Numbered from the stretch's first letter, positions 7,364 to 16,691 are shown. The stretch is DNA of 24,004 bases from Minthousia sp045628125 (GCA_045628125.1 JAZQPA010000034.1:1-24004), one strand, 5' to 3'. Made by a program: numbers and translations. Notes: generated by a model not told the origin, from the letters alone.

Positions 7364-8327
7364 TATCTCTATCAGATACAAAATTCAAATAAGCAATCAA
7401 TCCTTCAACCACTTCCTCGGGGGCATCCTGCGGGATACAACGCAAGGCATCGTCATGCAGATCAGTCATCACACTGCGAGCGTAATCAATACCACCTTCA
7501 TTAATAACCTGCTGGATAAAATCTTGAATCTCAATCTCTGATGCAGATAATGAACGGATACGCAAAGCCTGCTCACGCAATGCATCACTATCAGAATGAT
7601 TGACTACATATAAAGCGGGTAAAGTAAGCTTACCCTCACGCATATCATTTCCAGTGGGTTTACCAATATCCTTGGAGAAATAATCGAAGATATCATCACG
7701 GATCTGGAAAATCATACCTACACATTCTCCAAACTTACGGCATTGTTCTATCTGTTCACGGGTAGCACCGGTAGAGATAGCTCCCAACATGCAGCAAGCC
7801 TCGAAAAGTGAAGCTGTTTTCTGTCGGATAACCTCATAATAAGAATCCTCAGAAAAAGAAGTGGCCGTTGTATTAAACAATTGCAATAACTCTCCACTTG
7901 CTAAATGCTGACCCAAAGAGGACACAATGTTAACGGATTCTATATCTGTTTTTGAAACATACAAAAGACTGGTTGACAGCAAATAATCACCAGAAAGAAC
8001 AGAAACCTTATTGTTGAATGCCGCATTCACAGAAGGCATTCCTCTACGCTGGTCACTCTCGTCCACCACATCATCGTGGACCAAACTGGCGGTATGCAGC
8101 AGTTCCAGAGAAATAGCAGCATTATAAGTCTGCAGATTGACCTCACCAAACAAACGAGCCATGAGCAAGGTTAATACAGGTCTCATCTGCTTACCAGTAC
8201 CCTTACGAAGATGCATAAGCACCTGATTCAGCAATGCATTCTCACTCTTCAACGCATCGGCATAGAGCGATTGAAAAGTCGCAAATTCATTTTGAATAGG
8301 AGCCTTTATGATATCTAATGGATTCAT
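7359..8327 (-). CDS. Long-chain polyprenyl diphosphate synthase (octaprenyl/IspB-like)
   Basis: Trans-prenyltransferase that adds isopentenyl diphosphate units to an allylic primer to make the polyprenyl chain, most likely for the menaquinone side chain that the fumarate reductase at the window's start needs. The 322 residues contain both aspartate-rich motifs: DDVVDESDQRRG (first motif, Asp85/86/89) and DDIFD (second motif, 211-215). Early signature residues GKQMRPVL (45-52) bind isopentenyl diphosphate. Ala80, five residues before the first Asp motif, is small, which in this family goes with long products rather than C15. Exact chain length cannot be read from sequence. The ATG at 8327 is used, and a promoter box lies 31-60 bases upstream. 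It is a lone minus-strand gene convergent with deoC and divergent from polA. Confidence 0.93.
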   Translation of the reverse strand: MNPLDIIKAPIQNEFATFQSLYADALKSENALLNQVLMHLRKGTGKQMRPVLTLLMARLFGEVNLQTYNAAISLELLHTASLVHDDVVDESDQRRGMPSVNAAFNNKVSVLSGDYLLSTSLLYVSKTDIESVNIVSSLGQHLASGELLQLFNTTATSFSEDSYYEVIRQKTASLFEACCMLGAISTGATREQIEQCRKFGECVGMIFQIRDDIFDYFSKDIGKPTGNDMREGKLTLPALYVVNHSDSDALREQALRIRSLSASEIEIQDFIQQVINEGGIDYARSVMTDLHDDALRCIPQDAPEEVVEGLIAYLNFVSDRDK

Positions 8328-8357
8328 GATTCTCTGTTATAATTCTGAAATCGAACA

Positions 8358-8387
8358 CAAAATTACAAATAAAAAGGGAAAATCAAG
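8358..8387 (-). promoter_or_regulatory. Promoter of the polyprenyl synthase gene
   Basis: On the minus strand, TAATTTTG (8365-8358) is a perfect TAnnTTTG box, with CTTG (three of four matches) 18 bases upstream at 8387-8384. The predicted transcript begins near 8351, about 24 bases before the ATG at 8327. It sits in the 99-base divergent gap with polA. Confidence 0.6.
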
Positions 8388-8396
8388 TTTTTTTCG

Positions 8397-8404
8397 TAAA
8401 TTTA
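8397..8404 (+). promoter_or_regulatory. Weak promoter box upstream of polA
   Basis: TAAATTTA followed by C differs from TAnnTTTG in the last base only and lies 22 bases before the polA ATG. No TTTG is present 19 bases upstream. polA must be transcribed from this gap or read through against an opposing gene, so this is the best available candidate, but the match is modest. Confidence 0.35.
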
Positions 8405-8426
8405 CCGAGGAAAAAAGAATATAATC

Positions 8427-11192
8427 ATGGAAAAACTCTTCCTTTTAGACGCATATGCCCTTATTTATAGGGCTTACTACGCATTAATACGCACGCCAAG
8501 AATAAACTCCAAGGGAATGAATACATCAGCTATTCTAGGCTTTGTAAATACCCTGGAGGATGTATTGAAGAATCAATCCCCTACTCATATCGGCGTGGCA
8601 TTCGACCCGGCTGGTCCAACTTTCAGACACGAGGCCTATCCTGCCTATAAAGCACAACGTGAAGCAACTCCTGAAGATATCAAAACAGCTGTTCCCATTA
8701 TCAAGGATATTATCCGTGCTTACCGTATTCCTATCCTGGAGGTTCCGGGATTTGAAGCAGATGATGTAATTGGCACCCTAACTACTAAAGCCAGTCAGTT
8801 AGGAATAGATACCTACATGATGACACCAGACAAGGATTATGCCCAACTGGTCAAAGAAAACGTATTCATGTTCCGTCCCAAACATGGTGGCAGCGAATAC
8901 GAAATTCTGGACGTGGAGGGTGTCAAGCAGAAATATGGGTTTGACAATACCGAGCAGATGATTGATTATCTTGGACTGATGGGTGATACCTCCGATAATG
9001 TTCCAGGTTGTCCAGGTGTGGGTGAGAAAACAGCACAGAAACTGATTGCCCAATTCGGAAGCATCGATAACATGCTTATGCATACCGACGAGCTGAAAGG
9101 TGCCATGCGTAAGAAGGTAGAGGAAAATGTGGAGCAAATCAAATTCTCAAAATTCCTGGTTACAATCAACACGCAGGTTCCTATCGAACTGAATCTGGAA
9201 GAGCTGGCTCGTAAGGAACCCGATGAGGATGCCTTGGCCAAACTATTCGAGGAACTGGAATTCCGGAGTCTGATCAACCGTGTCTTAAAAAAGGAGAAAC
9301 CCGCGCCTGCAAAAATTGAAAAAGAGCCCAATTTGTTCTCTTTATTCGAAGAGGAGGATACAGAAACCGCATTTAATTCAAATCTCAGCGACCTAAAATC
9401 AACTGATGTAAATTATCAATTGGTTGAAACAAAGGAAGAACGCAAGAAACTTTGTGATTATTTGTTTACATCCAATTTTCTGAGTTTAGATACGGAAACC
9501 ACTTCTACCGATGCTATGAGCGCAGAATTGGTAGGATTAAGCTTTGCCATCAAGGAAAACGAAGCATTTTATGTTCCTATCCCTAGCAATCAGGCAGAAG
9601 CCTGTTCAATTGTTAACGAATTTAAAAATCTATACGAGGATGAGAAAATTCTGAAAATCGGACAGAACATCAAGTACGACATGATTGTGCTGAGTAATTA
9701 CGGGATCCAGGTCAAGGGTGAAATCTTTGACACCATGGTGGCTCACTACCTGCTCCAGCCGGAAGGTCAACACAATATGGACTACATGGCCGAAGTGTAC
9801 CTGAACTATAAGACTATCCACATCGATGAGCTTATTGGTGCCAAAGGAAAGAACCAGCGGAACATGCGCGAACTCTCCCCTACTGATATATATAAGTACG
9901 CATGTGAGGATGCAGACGTGACTCTGAAACTGAAAAACATTCTGCAACCTGAACTGGAAAAACAAGGATTACAGGATTTGTCCAGTCAGATTGAAATGCC
10001 TTTGGTTCCCGTGCTGGCCTATATGGAAAAGAACGGTGCACGCATTAACACGGAATCGCTGAATGAGACCAGTAAGCATTTTACGGCTCGTATGAATATG
10101 ATAGAGCAGGAAATCTATGAACTGGCTGGAGAGCAGTTTAATATTGCCTCACCTAAACAGGTTGGTGAGATTTTATTTGACAAACTGAAAATTGTTGATA
10201 AGCCCAAAAAGACAAAGACCGGACAGTATGTAACCTCGGAGGAAGTGCTGCAAAGTTTGAAGGATCATGCGATAGTAGGCAAGATATTGGAGCATCGCGG
10301 ACTGAAGAAACTGTTGAGCACCTATATCGAGGCACTACCTGCACTTATCAATCCAAAGACAGGAAAAATACACACCTCGTACAACCAGACCATCACTGCA
10401 ACCGGTCGTTTGAGTTCAAGTAATCCTAACCTGCAGAACATCCCTATACGCGACGACGACGGTAAAGAAATCAGAAAAGCATTTATACCGGATGACGGAT
10501 GTTTGTTCTTCTCGGCCGACTACTCCCAGATTGAGCTTAGAATTATGGCCCACTTAAGTGGGGATGCCAACATGATTGACGCTTTTAACAGTGGCCATGA
10601 TATTCATGCAGCCACAGCAGCGAAAGTATACAAAAAGTCAATCGAACAGGTGACACGTGAAGAAAGAAGCAAAGCCAAGACAGCCAACTTCGGTATTATT
10701 TACGGCATCTCTGTGTTTGGTCTGGCAGAGCGGATGAATGTACCCAGAAGCGAGGCTAAAGAACTGATTGACGGATACTTTGAGACCTATTCAGGTGTAA
10801 AGGAATACATGGAAAAAAGCAAGGAGGTGGCCCGTGAGAAAGGTTATATTGAAACCATATTCAAACGCAGACGCAGCTTGCCCGACATCAACAGCCGTAA
10901 TGCCGTGGTACGCGGATATGCGGAAAGAAATGCTATCAACGCTCCTATCCAGGGTAGCGCTGCCGATATTATCAAGGTAGCCATGATACGCATCTACAAA
11001 CGCTTCATGGATGAACAGATTCAGAGCAAGATGATTCTACAGGTACACGATGAATTGAACTTCAGTGTATTACCCGAAGAAAAAGATAAGGTTCAACAGA
11101 TTGTCATTGAGGAAATGCAGAATGCATATGCCATGCGCGTTCCCCTGACTGCTGACAGTGGATTCGGAAACAACTGGCTGGAAGCTCATTAA
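8427..11192 (+). CDS. polA: DNA polymerase I
   Basis: Repair and Okazaki-fragment-processing polymerase. All three activities look intact in 921 residues. The 5'-3' flap nuclease fills about 1-290 (FLLDAYALIYRAYYAL, GFEADDVIGTL, GDTSDNVPGCPGVGEKTA). The 3'-5' exonuclease has Asp355 and Glu357 in SLDTETTS, Asp418 in IKYDMI and the YxxxD pair Tyr491/Asp495, so proofreading is expected; many PolA proteins have lost it. The polymerase has motif A DYSQIELR (Asp698), motif B RSKAKTANFGIIYG (Phe755 corresponds to the residue that excludes dideoxynucleotides in E. coli) and motif C QVHDEL (His874, Asp875, Glu876). A low-complexity acidic linker (about 295-325) joins the first two domains. Its stop codon overlaps that of convergent comF. 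Confidence 0.98.
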   Translation: MEKLFLLDAYALIYRAYYALIRTPRINSKGMNTSAILGFVNTLEDVLKNQSPTHIGVAFDPAGPTFRHEAYPAYKAQREATPEDIKTAVPIIKDIIRAYRIPILEVPGFEADDVIGTLTTKASQLGIDTYMMTPDKDYAQLVKENVFMFRPKHGGSEYEILDVEGVKQKYGFDNTEQMIDYLGLMGDTSDNVPGCPGVGEKTAQKLIAQFGSIDNMLMHTDELKGAMRKKVEENVEQIKFSKFLVTINTQVPIELNLEELARKEPDEDALAKLFEELEFRSLINRVLKKEKPAPAKIEKEPNLFSLFEEEDTETAFNSNLSDLKSTDVNYQLVETKEERKKLCDYLFTSNFLSLDTETTSTDAMSAELVGLSFAIKENEAFYVPIPSNQAEACSIVNEFKNLYEDEKILKIGQNIKYDMIVLSNYGIQVKGEIFDTMVAHYLLQPEGQHNMDYMAEVYLNYKTIHIDELIGAKGKNQRNMRELSPTDIYKYACEDADVTLKLKNILQPELEKQGLQDLSSQIEMPLVPVLAYMEKNGARINTESLNETSKHFTARMNMIEQEIYELAGEQFNIASPKQVGEILFDKLKIVDKPKKTKTGQYVTSEEVLQSLKDHAIVGKILEHRGLKKLLSTYIEALPALINPKTGKIHTSYNQTITATGRLSSSNPNLQNIPIRDDDGKEIRKAFIPDDGCLFFSADYSQIELRIMAHLSGDANMIDAFNSGHDIHAATAAKVYKKSIEQVTREERSKAKTANFGIIYGISVFGLAERMNVPRSEAKELIDGYFETYSGVKEYMEKSKEVAREKGYIETIFKRRRSLPDINSRNAVVRGYAERNAINAPIQGSAADIIKVAMIRIYKRFMDEQIQSKMILQVHDELNFSVLPEEKDKVQQIVIEEMQNAYAMRVPLTADSGFGNNWLEAH

Positions 11193-11893
11193 TGCAGTGG
11201 CGATGCCAATCCCAAAGTTAGTATCCGAAAACGTATATCACTGACATGGCGGAAGGCATCCAGCACAGCCCCTATTGTAGAACCTGTAGTACACACATCA
11301 TCCACAATCAGAATGGTTTTACCATGCACCGAACAATCCTCATTCAAAGCAAAGAGAGCGTTTACGTTCTCTTGTCTCTGACTGCGGAACTTGTGGGTTT
11401 GTGTCTCATTGAAACGGGTACGATACACCAGTTTCTCATCGATAGGAATACCTGTAACCTGTGATATTCCTAACGAAATATATTGACACTGATTATATCC
11501 TCTCAAGCGTTTCTTTTTGGGATGTAAGGGTACTGGAACAATACGGTCTATGTCCTCAAAGAAATCAGAGGTAGCCACAATCTCCTGAGCCATGCAACGG
11601 CCCAGGTACTCACCTACCCAAGGGTGATTATAATACTTAATCTGGTAAAGAAGATTACTGCCTACCCCATCCTTGTGGTAATAGAAATAGGCTGAACAAC
11701 GGTCCACGGGATACAATCCCTCAAACAACTGTTCCATGGCATTGCCAGGCTGCAGGTGATAACCGGTTCGTGGGATCCTAATCATGCAGTCGTTGCACAG
11801 ATGCTCCTCTCCTACCGAAAGCCGCCTTTTACAGAGCCAGCAATAACGCGGGAAAAGGAACTGCTGTACATCGCGCAACAATGTTTTCAGCAT
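11189..11893 (-). CDS. comF: ComF-family phosphoribosyltransferase-like protein
   Basis: Member of the ComF/GntX family, needed for DNA uptake or later steps of natural transformation in some bacteria; its reaction is unknown. From the ATG at 11893 it is 234 residues, the usual length. The N-terminus has a four-cysteine zinc-ribbon pattern (CWLC then CNDC about 18 residues later). The C-terminal half is a type I phosphoribosyltransferase fold with the PRPP-loop motif ILIVDDVCTTGST. The conserved VPVPLHPKKKRLRGYNQC and FNETQTHKFRSQRQEN stretches are ComF hallmarks. An in-frame TTG at 11944 would add 17 residues but falls upstream of the likely promoter box at 11922-11929, so the ATG at 11893 is preferred. 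It is convergent with polA (4-base overlap) and divergent from ychF. Confidence 0.92.
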   Translation of the reverse strand: MLKTLLRDVQQFLFPRYCWLCKRRLSVGEEHLCNDCMIRIPRTGYHLQPGNAMEQLFEGLYPVDRCSAYFYYHKDGVGSNLLYQIKYYNHPWVGEYLGRCMAQEIVATSDFFEDIDRIVPVPLHPKKKRLRGYNQCQYISLGISQVTGIPIDEKLVYRTRFNETQTHKFRSQRQENVNALFALNEDCSVHGKTILIVDDVCTTGSTIGAVLDAFRHVSDIRFRILTLGLASPLH

Positions 11894-11921
11894 TAAAAAT
11901 ACGCACCAATTAATACATCGG

Positions 11922-11979
11922 CGAAGGTACGATAATTTAATCAAACTAACCAGTCTTTGAGAAAAATATCGTACCTTTG
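11922..11979. promoter_or_regulatory. Divergent, mirror-symmetric promoter region of comF and ychF
   Basis: TACCTTTG (11972-11979) is a perfect TAnnTTTG box pointing to ychF, and TACCTTCG on the minus strand (11929-11922) is a near-perfect box pointing to comF. They are part of an inverted repeat: AAGGTACGATA (11924-11934) and TATCGTACCTT (11967-11977) are perfect 11-base arms about the centre 11950.5. CAAA (11942-11945) and TTTG (11956-11959) sit at mirror-image positions. Predicted leaders are about 20 bases on each side. The TTTG elements are only 12 bases from the boxes, not the usual 19, so they may be operator halves or chance. Confidence 0.6.
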
Positions 11980-12006
11980 TCGCGAAATATTAAATAAGAA
12001 TTAGAT

Positions 12007-13110
12007 ATGGCATTAAAAGCGGGTATTGTGGGCCTGCCAAATGTGGGCAAATCCACTCTTTTCAACTGTCTGTCAAGTGCAAAGGCACAGGCAGCCAACT
12101 TTCCATTCTGTACAATCGACGCTCAGTTGGGACAGATTTCTGTACCGGACGACCGTCTCACCAAATTAGCTGAATTGGTTCATCCAGGACGTATTGTTCC
12201 TGCCGTTTGTGATATTGTTGATATTGCCGGACTGGTTAAAGGTGCCAGCAAGGGCGAGGGTTTAGGTAACCAGTTCCTGGGTAACATTCGTGAATGCGAT
12301 GCTATCATCCATGTGCTACGTTGTTTTGATAATGGCAATATTGTTCATGTAGACGGCTCTGTAAACCCGGTTCGCGATAAGGAAATCATTGATACCGAAT
12401 TGCAGCTGAAGGACCTGGAAACCGTAGAGAACCGAATCAAGAAAGTAGAGAAACTGGCCAATGTGGGTGGTGACAAGCAGGCTAAGATTGAATTTGGCGT
12501 ACTGACAGCTTACAAAAATGCATTGGAGCAGGGTCAGAGTGCCAGAACCGTAGTATTTGACACCGAGGATGAAGTGGCAGCAGCCAAGAATTTATTCTTG
12601 CTGACCACTAAACCTGTGCTGTACGTCTGCAATGTGGATGATGCCTCTGCAGCTAACGGAAACGCTTATGTTGACGCTGTTCGTGAGGCTGTAAAAGACG
12701 AGCATGCCGAGCTGCTGATCATCTCAGCACAGACAGAATCTGATATTGCTGAACTGGAAACCTACGAGGAAAAGCAGATGTTCCTGGAGGATATGGGTCT
12801 GGAAGAGAGCGGTTGCAACCGACTGATCAAAGCCATTTATTCTCTGCTGAACCTGGAGACATTCATCACCGCCGGCGAAATGGAAGTTAAGGCCTGGACC
12901 TATCACAAGGGTTGGAAGGCTCCACAGTGTGCCGGTGTTATCCATACCGACTTCGAGAAGGGCTTTATCCGTGCCGAAGTAATCAAATACGACGATTACA
13001 TCAAATACGGATCAGAAGCTGCTGTTCGTGAGGCAGGAAAACTGGGTGTTGAAGGCAAGGAGTATGTCGTTCAGGACGGTGACATCATGCACTTCCGTTT
13101 TAATGTATAA
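12007..13110 (+). CDS. ychF: YchF/Ola1-family ribosome-associated ATPase
   Basis: Universally conserved Obg-related P-loop ATPase that binds ribosomes and is linked to translation and stress responses. The 367 residues match the family (about 363-366). GLPNVGKSTLFN (9-20) is the Walker A/G1 loop and DIVDIAGLVKGASKGEGLGN (69-88) the switch II/G3 region. The G4 position is NVDD (209-212) instead of the NKxD of GTPases, the change that makes YchF prefer ATP. The C-terminal TGS domain (about 283-365) contains ETFITAGEMEVKAWT and ends DIMHFRFNV, the standard family end. The sequence uses codons such as CTG, GGT and AAG heavily, as expected for a well-expressed gene. It leads the ychF-lgt-mutS run. 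Confidence 0.97.
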   Translation: MALKAGIVGLPNVGKSTLFNCLSSAKAQAANFPFCTIDAQLGQISVPDDRLTKLAELVHPGRIVPAVCDIVDIAGLVKGASKGEGLGNQFLGNIRECDAIIHVLRCFDNGNIVHVDGSVNPVRDKEIIDTELQLKDLETVENRIKKVEKLANVGGDKQAKIEFGVLTAYKNALEQGQSARTVVFDTEDEVAAAKNLFLLTTKPVLYVCNVDDASAANGNAYVDAVREAVKDEHAELLIISAQTESDIAELETYEEKQMFLEDMGLEESGCNRLIKAIYSLLNLETFITAGEMEVKAWTYHKGWKAPQCAGVIHTDFEKGFIRAEVIKYDDYIKYGSEAAVREAGKLGVEGKEYVVQDGDIMHFRFNV

Positions 13111-13131
13111 TCAGCTAACCTATACCCTGTT

Positions 13132-14061
13132 ATGGTTACATTAGCAAGTTTCATCAACGCATTTATCGACTGGGCTCCTTCACAGATGTTTGAACTGGGT
13201 CCGGTGCATCTCCGGTACTACTCGCTCTGCTGGATTATCGGTTTGGCACTGGCTTATGTGGTAGTTCAGAAACTGTACAAGGAGCAGAAGTTAAGAGACG
13301 AGGATTTTGAGCCTCTGTTCATGTATTGCTTTTTAGGTATTCTGATTGGTGCACGTCTGGGCCACTGTCTGTTCTATGAGCCCGATTATTATGTGCACCA
13401 TGCCATTGAAATGTTCTTCCCTATCAAGGAAGTGTTCAACCCCGAGCAGGCGTCAAGCTGGCTGGGCTGGGTTCCCTGCACCCACAAAGGTGTGGGCTGG
13501 ACTTTTGTAGGATACGAAGGACTGGCCAGTCATGGTGGAACACTGGGTTTGATGATAGCCTTGGCTCTGTATGTGCGTAAAACCCATATCAACATTATGC
13601 GAGTACTGGACAATATCGCTATCGCCACTCCTATCACAGCCTGCTTTATCCGTTTGGGTAACCTGATGAACAGCGAGATTATCGGTAATGTAACCGATGT
13701 GCCATGGGCATTCATTTTCCACACCCGCAGTGCCATGATTGATGGTCAGCTGGTGGCCCGTCATCCTGCACAGCTTTACGAGGCACTGGCCTACCTGCTA
13801 CTGTTCTTTATCGGATGGGTTATCTATAAGAAATACAGTCAGAAAGTGGGTACAGGATTTTATTTTGGCCTGTGTCTGACCTATATTTTCACCTTCCGCT
13901 TCTTCATCGAATTCCTGAAGGAGGTACAGGGTGGTGTGGACGATGGCTCTACCCTTATCAACGTAGGACAGATGCTGAGTATTCCATTTGTTATCCTGGG
14001 TGTGGCCTGCATGATAGGCGGTTCATGGCTGAAGAATTTTGCAGAAAAAAAAGCTGAATAA
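13132..14061 (+). CDS. lgt: Prolipoprotein diacylglyceryl transferase
   Basis: Inner-membrane enzyme that moves a diacylglyceryl group from phosphatidylglycerol to the lipobox cysteine of prolipoproteins, the first step of lipoprotein maturation. The 309-residue protein has about seven membrane helices. Key features are LASHGGTLG (132-140; His134 matches E. coli His103), the Lgt signature IRLGNLMNSEIIG (173-185) with essential Arg and Asn, RHPAQLYEA (210-218), and Arg256 in FRFFIEFLKEVQ (matching E. coli Arg239). The loop at about 81-127 is somewhat expanded relative to E. coli. The ATG lies 21 bases after ychF, and the stop is two bases before mutS, so the three genes are probably co-transcribed. 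No separate promoter is visible. Confidence 0.95.
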   Translation: MVTLASFINAFIDWAPSQMFELGPVHLRYYSLCWIIGLALAYVVVQKLYKEQKLRDEDFEPLFMYCFLGILIGARLGHCLFYEPDYYVHHAIEMFFPIKEVFNPEQASSWLGWVPCTHKGVGWTFVGYEGLASHGGTLGLMIALALYVRKTHINIMRVLDNIAIATPITACFIRLGNLMNSEIIGNVTDVPWAFIFHTRSAMIDGQLVARHPAQLYEALAYLLLFFIGWVIYKKYSQKVGTGFYFGLCLTYIFTFRFFIEFLKEVQGGVDDGSTLINVGQMLSIPFVILGVACMIGGSWLKNFAEKKAE

Positions 14062-14063
14062 CC

Positions 14064-16691
14064 ATGGCAAAGGAAGAGCTTACCCCGATGATGAAACAGT
14101 TTTATGACCTCAAGGCCAAACACCCTGAGGCTATCATGCTGTTCCGTTGTGGTGACTTTTACGAGACATATGCCGAAGATGCCCAGATTGCTGCAGAAAT
14201 TCTGGGTATCACACTTACCAAACGCAATAATGGACGTGAGGGAACCACTGCAGGCATGTTCATGGCTGGTTTTCCTTACCATGCACTGGATACTTATCTT
14301 CCCAAGCTGATCCGTGCCGGAAAACGAGTGGCTATCTGCGACCAGTTGGAGGATCCTAAACTGACCAAGAAACTGGTAAAGCGAGGCATCACCGAGTTGG
14401 TCACTCCGGGTGTAGCCATGAGCGATACCGTACTGAATTACAGAGAAAACAACTTCCTGGCTGCCGTACATTTTGGCAAGACATCGTGTGGTGTAGCCTT
14501 CCTGGATATCTCAACCGGTGAGTTCCTGACTGCCGAAGGTACCTTTGAATATATCGACAAACTGCTGGGCAACTTTGCCCCGAAAGAAGTATTGTACGAG
14601 AGGGGAAAGAAGGGTATGTTTGAAGGCAACTTCGGTACCAAGTTCTGTACGTTTGAATTAGAGGATTGGATATTTTCCGAAACCACCTCGTATGAGCGGT
14701 TGCTGAAACACTTTGAGGTAAAGAACCTGAAAGGTTTCGGTGTGGAGCATCTGAAAAACGGAACAGTGGCTGCCGGTGCCATTCTGCAATACCTGGAATT
14801 TACCCAGCACACTCAGATTGGTCATGTAGTCAGCATCTCCCGCATTGAGGAGGACCGCTACGTGCGACTGGACAAGTTCACCGTAAGAAGTCTGGAATTG
14901 CTGGGTTCAATGAACGATGACGGCCGTTCACTTTTGCAGGTCATCGATAAGACCATATGTCCAATGGGTGCCCGACTGCTACGCCGCTGGGTTATCTTCC
15001 CCCTGAAAGATGTAAAGCCTATCGAGGAGCGACTGAATGTTGTAGACTACTTTTTCCGTGAACCGGAATTCAGGGAACTGCTCTCAAACCAGTTGCACAT
15101 GATTGGCGACCTGGAGCGCATCATCTCTAAAGTAGCTGTAGGACGTGTATCGCCAAGAGACATTGTGCAGCTGAAAATAGCATTGCAAGCCATAGAGCCC
15201 ATCAAAATAGCCTGCGAGCATGCCCAGAATGAAACCCTAAAGAGGGTAGGAGAGCAGATGAATCTCTGTGCCTCTATCCGCGACCGCATAGCCCGTGAGG
15301 TTAAGAACGACTGCCCGTTGCTGGCCAATAAAGGCGGTATCATTCAGAACGGTGTGAACGCACAGCTGGATGAGTTGCGCCAGATAGCCTATTCCGGTAA
15401 GGACTACCTCATGAAACTGCAGCAGCGTGAGAGCGAGGCTACTGGAATCCCTAGTCTGAAAGTGGCCTATAACAATGTATTCGGATACTATCTGGAGGTA
15501 CGTAACACTTACAAGGAAATGGTACCTGAGGAATGGATCCGTAAGCAGACTCTGGTCAATGCCGAGCGATATATCACTCAGGAACTGAAAGAATACGAGG
15601 AAAAGATTCTGGGTGCTGAGGATAAGATTCTGGCACTGGAGATGCAGCTGTTCAATGATCTGGTCATGGCCCTTTCCGAATACATTCCAGCCATTCAGAT
15701 CAATGCCAACCAACTGGCTAAACTGGACTGCCTGCTGGCCTTTGCCGAGGTAGCTAAGGAAAACAGATACATCCGTCCGATTGTAGACGAAAGCCTGATC
15801 ATCGACATCAAGCAGGGACGTCATCCGGTTATCGAGACCCAGATGCCGGTAGGAGAGAAGTATATAGCCAATGATGTGTATCTGGACAATGAGAAGCAGC
15901 AGATTATTATGATTACAGGTCCTAATATGGCCGGTAAATCCGCTCTGTTGCGACAGACAGCCCTGATAACCCTATTGGCCCAGATTGGTTGCTTTGTGCC
16001 CGCAGAGAGCGCCAGAATCGGTCTGGTGGATAAAATATTCACCCGTGTGGGTGCCAGCGATAATATCTCTATGGGTGAATCTACCTTTATGGTAGAAATG
16101 AGTGAGGCAGCCAACATTCTGAATAATGTATCCACCCGTTCCCTGGTACTGTTCGATGAATTGGGACGCGGTACCTCTACCTACGATGGTATTTCCATAG
16201 CCTGGGCTATTGTGGAACACATGCACGAGAATGCCAAGGCACAGGCCCGCATGCTGTTCGCCACCCATTACCATGAACTGAATGAGATGGAAAAGACTTA
16301 TAGCCGTATCAAGAACTATAATGTTTCCGTAAAGGAAATGAACGGTAAGGTAATTTTCCTGCGCAAATTGGAACGTGGTGGAAGTGAGCACTCTTTCGGT
16401 ATTCACGTTGCCAAACTGGCAGGTATGCCCAAGAGCATTGTCAGTCGTGCAGATGATATCCTCAAACAGTTGGAAGCCAATAACTCCGGTAATGGTGTAT
16501 CACGTGCAGATACCGCCAAGATTGACGAGCAAAAAGAAGGCATGCAACTCAGTTTCTTCCAGTTGGAGGACCCTGTACTGTGCCAGATCCGAGACGAAAT
16601 ACTATATTTGGACATCAATAACCTGACTCCTGTCGAGGCACTCAATAAACTGAATGAAATCAAGAAGATTGTCTCTGGAAAGTCATCTTAA
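14064..16691 (+). CDS. mutS: DNA mismatch repair protein MutS
   Basis: Mismatch-recognition ATPase that recruits MutL. At 875 residues it is the long MutS1 type. Domain I contains the mismatch-probing Phe-x-Glu in GDFYETY (Phe32, Glu34). The connector, lever and clamp domains follow (about 120-560), with the core motif YLEVRNTYKEMVPEEW. The ABC-type ATPase has Walker A GPNMAGKS (619-626), the signature region ASDNISMGESTFMVEMSE, Walker B LVLFDELGRGTSTYDG (Asp698, Glu699) and the switch histidine in FATHYHEL. The C-terminal tail (about 800-875) includes the dimerisation region. The ATG is two bases after the lgt stop, and the gene is followed five bases later by the esterase-nucleotidase fusion gene. 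Confidence 0.98.
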   Translation: MAKEELTPMMKQFYDLKAKHPEAIMLFRCGDFYETYAEDAQIAAEILGITLTKRNNGREGTTAGMFMAGFPYHALDTYLPKLIRAGKRVAICDQLEDPKLTKKLVKRGITELVTPGVAMSDTVLNYRENNFLAAVHFGKTSCGVAFLDISTGEFLTAEGTFEYIDKLLGNFAPKEVLYERGKKGMFEGNFGTKFCTFELEDWIFSETTSYERLLKHFEVKNLKGFGVEHLKNGTVAAGAILQYLEFTQHTQIGHVVSISRIEEDRYVRLDKFTVRSLELLGSMNDDGRSLLQVIDKTICPMGARLLRRWVIFPLKDVKPIEERLNVVDYFFREPEFRELLSNQLHMIGDLERIISKVAVGRVSPRDIVQLKIALQAIEPIKIACEHAQNETLKRVGEQMNLCASIRDRIAREVKNDCPLLANKGGIIQNGVNAQLDELRQIAYSGKDYLMKLQQRESEATGIPSLKVAYNNVFGYYLEVRNTYKEMVPEEWIRKQTLVNAERYITQELKEYEEKILGAEDKILALEMQLFNDLVMALSEYIPAIQINANQLAKLDCLLAFAEVAKENRYIRPIVDESLIIDIKQGRHPVIETQMPVGEKYIANDVYLDNEKQQIIMITGPNMAGKSALLRQTALITLLAQIGCFVPAESARIGLVDKIFTRVGASDNISMGESTFMVEMSEAANILNNVSTRSLVLFDELGRGTSTYDGISIAWAIVEHMHENAKAQARMLFATHYHELNEMEKTYSRIKNYNVSVKEMNGKVIFLRKLERGGSEHSFGIHVAKLAGMPKSIVSRADDILKQLEANNSGNGVSRADTAKIDEQKEGMQLSFFQLEDPVLCQIRDEILYLDINNLTPVEALNKLNEIKKIVSGKSS

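Noticed and set aside
11894..11944. Longer comF starting at TTG 11944
   Set aside because: The extension has no family support and begins upstream of the minus-strand promoter box at 11929-11922; ATG 11893 gives the normal ComF length.
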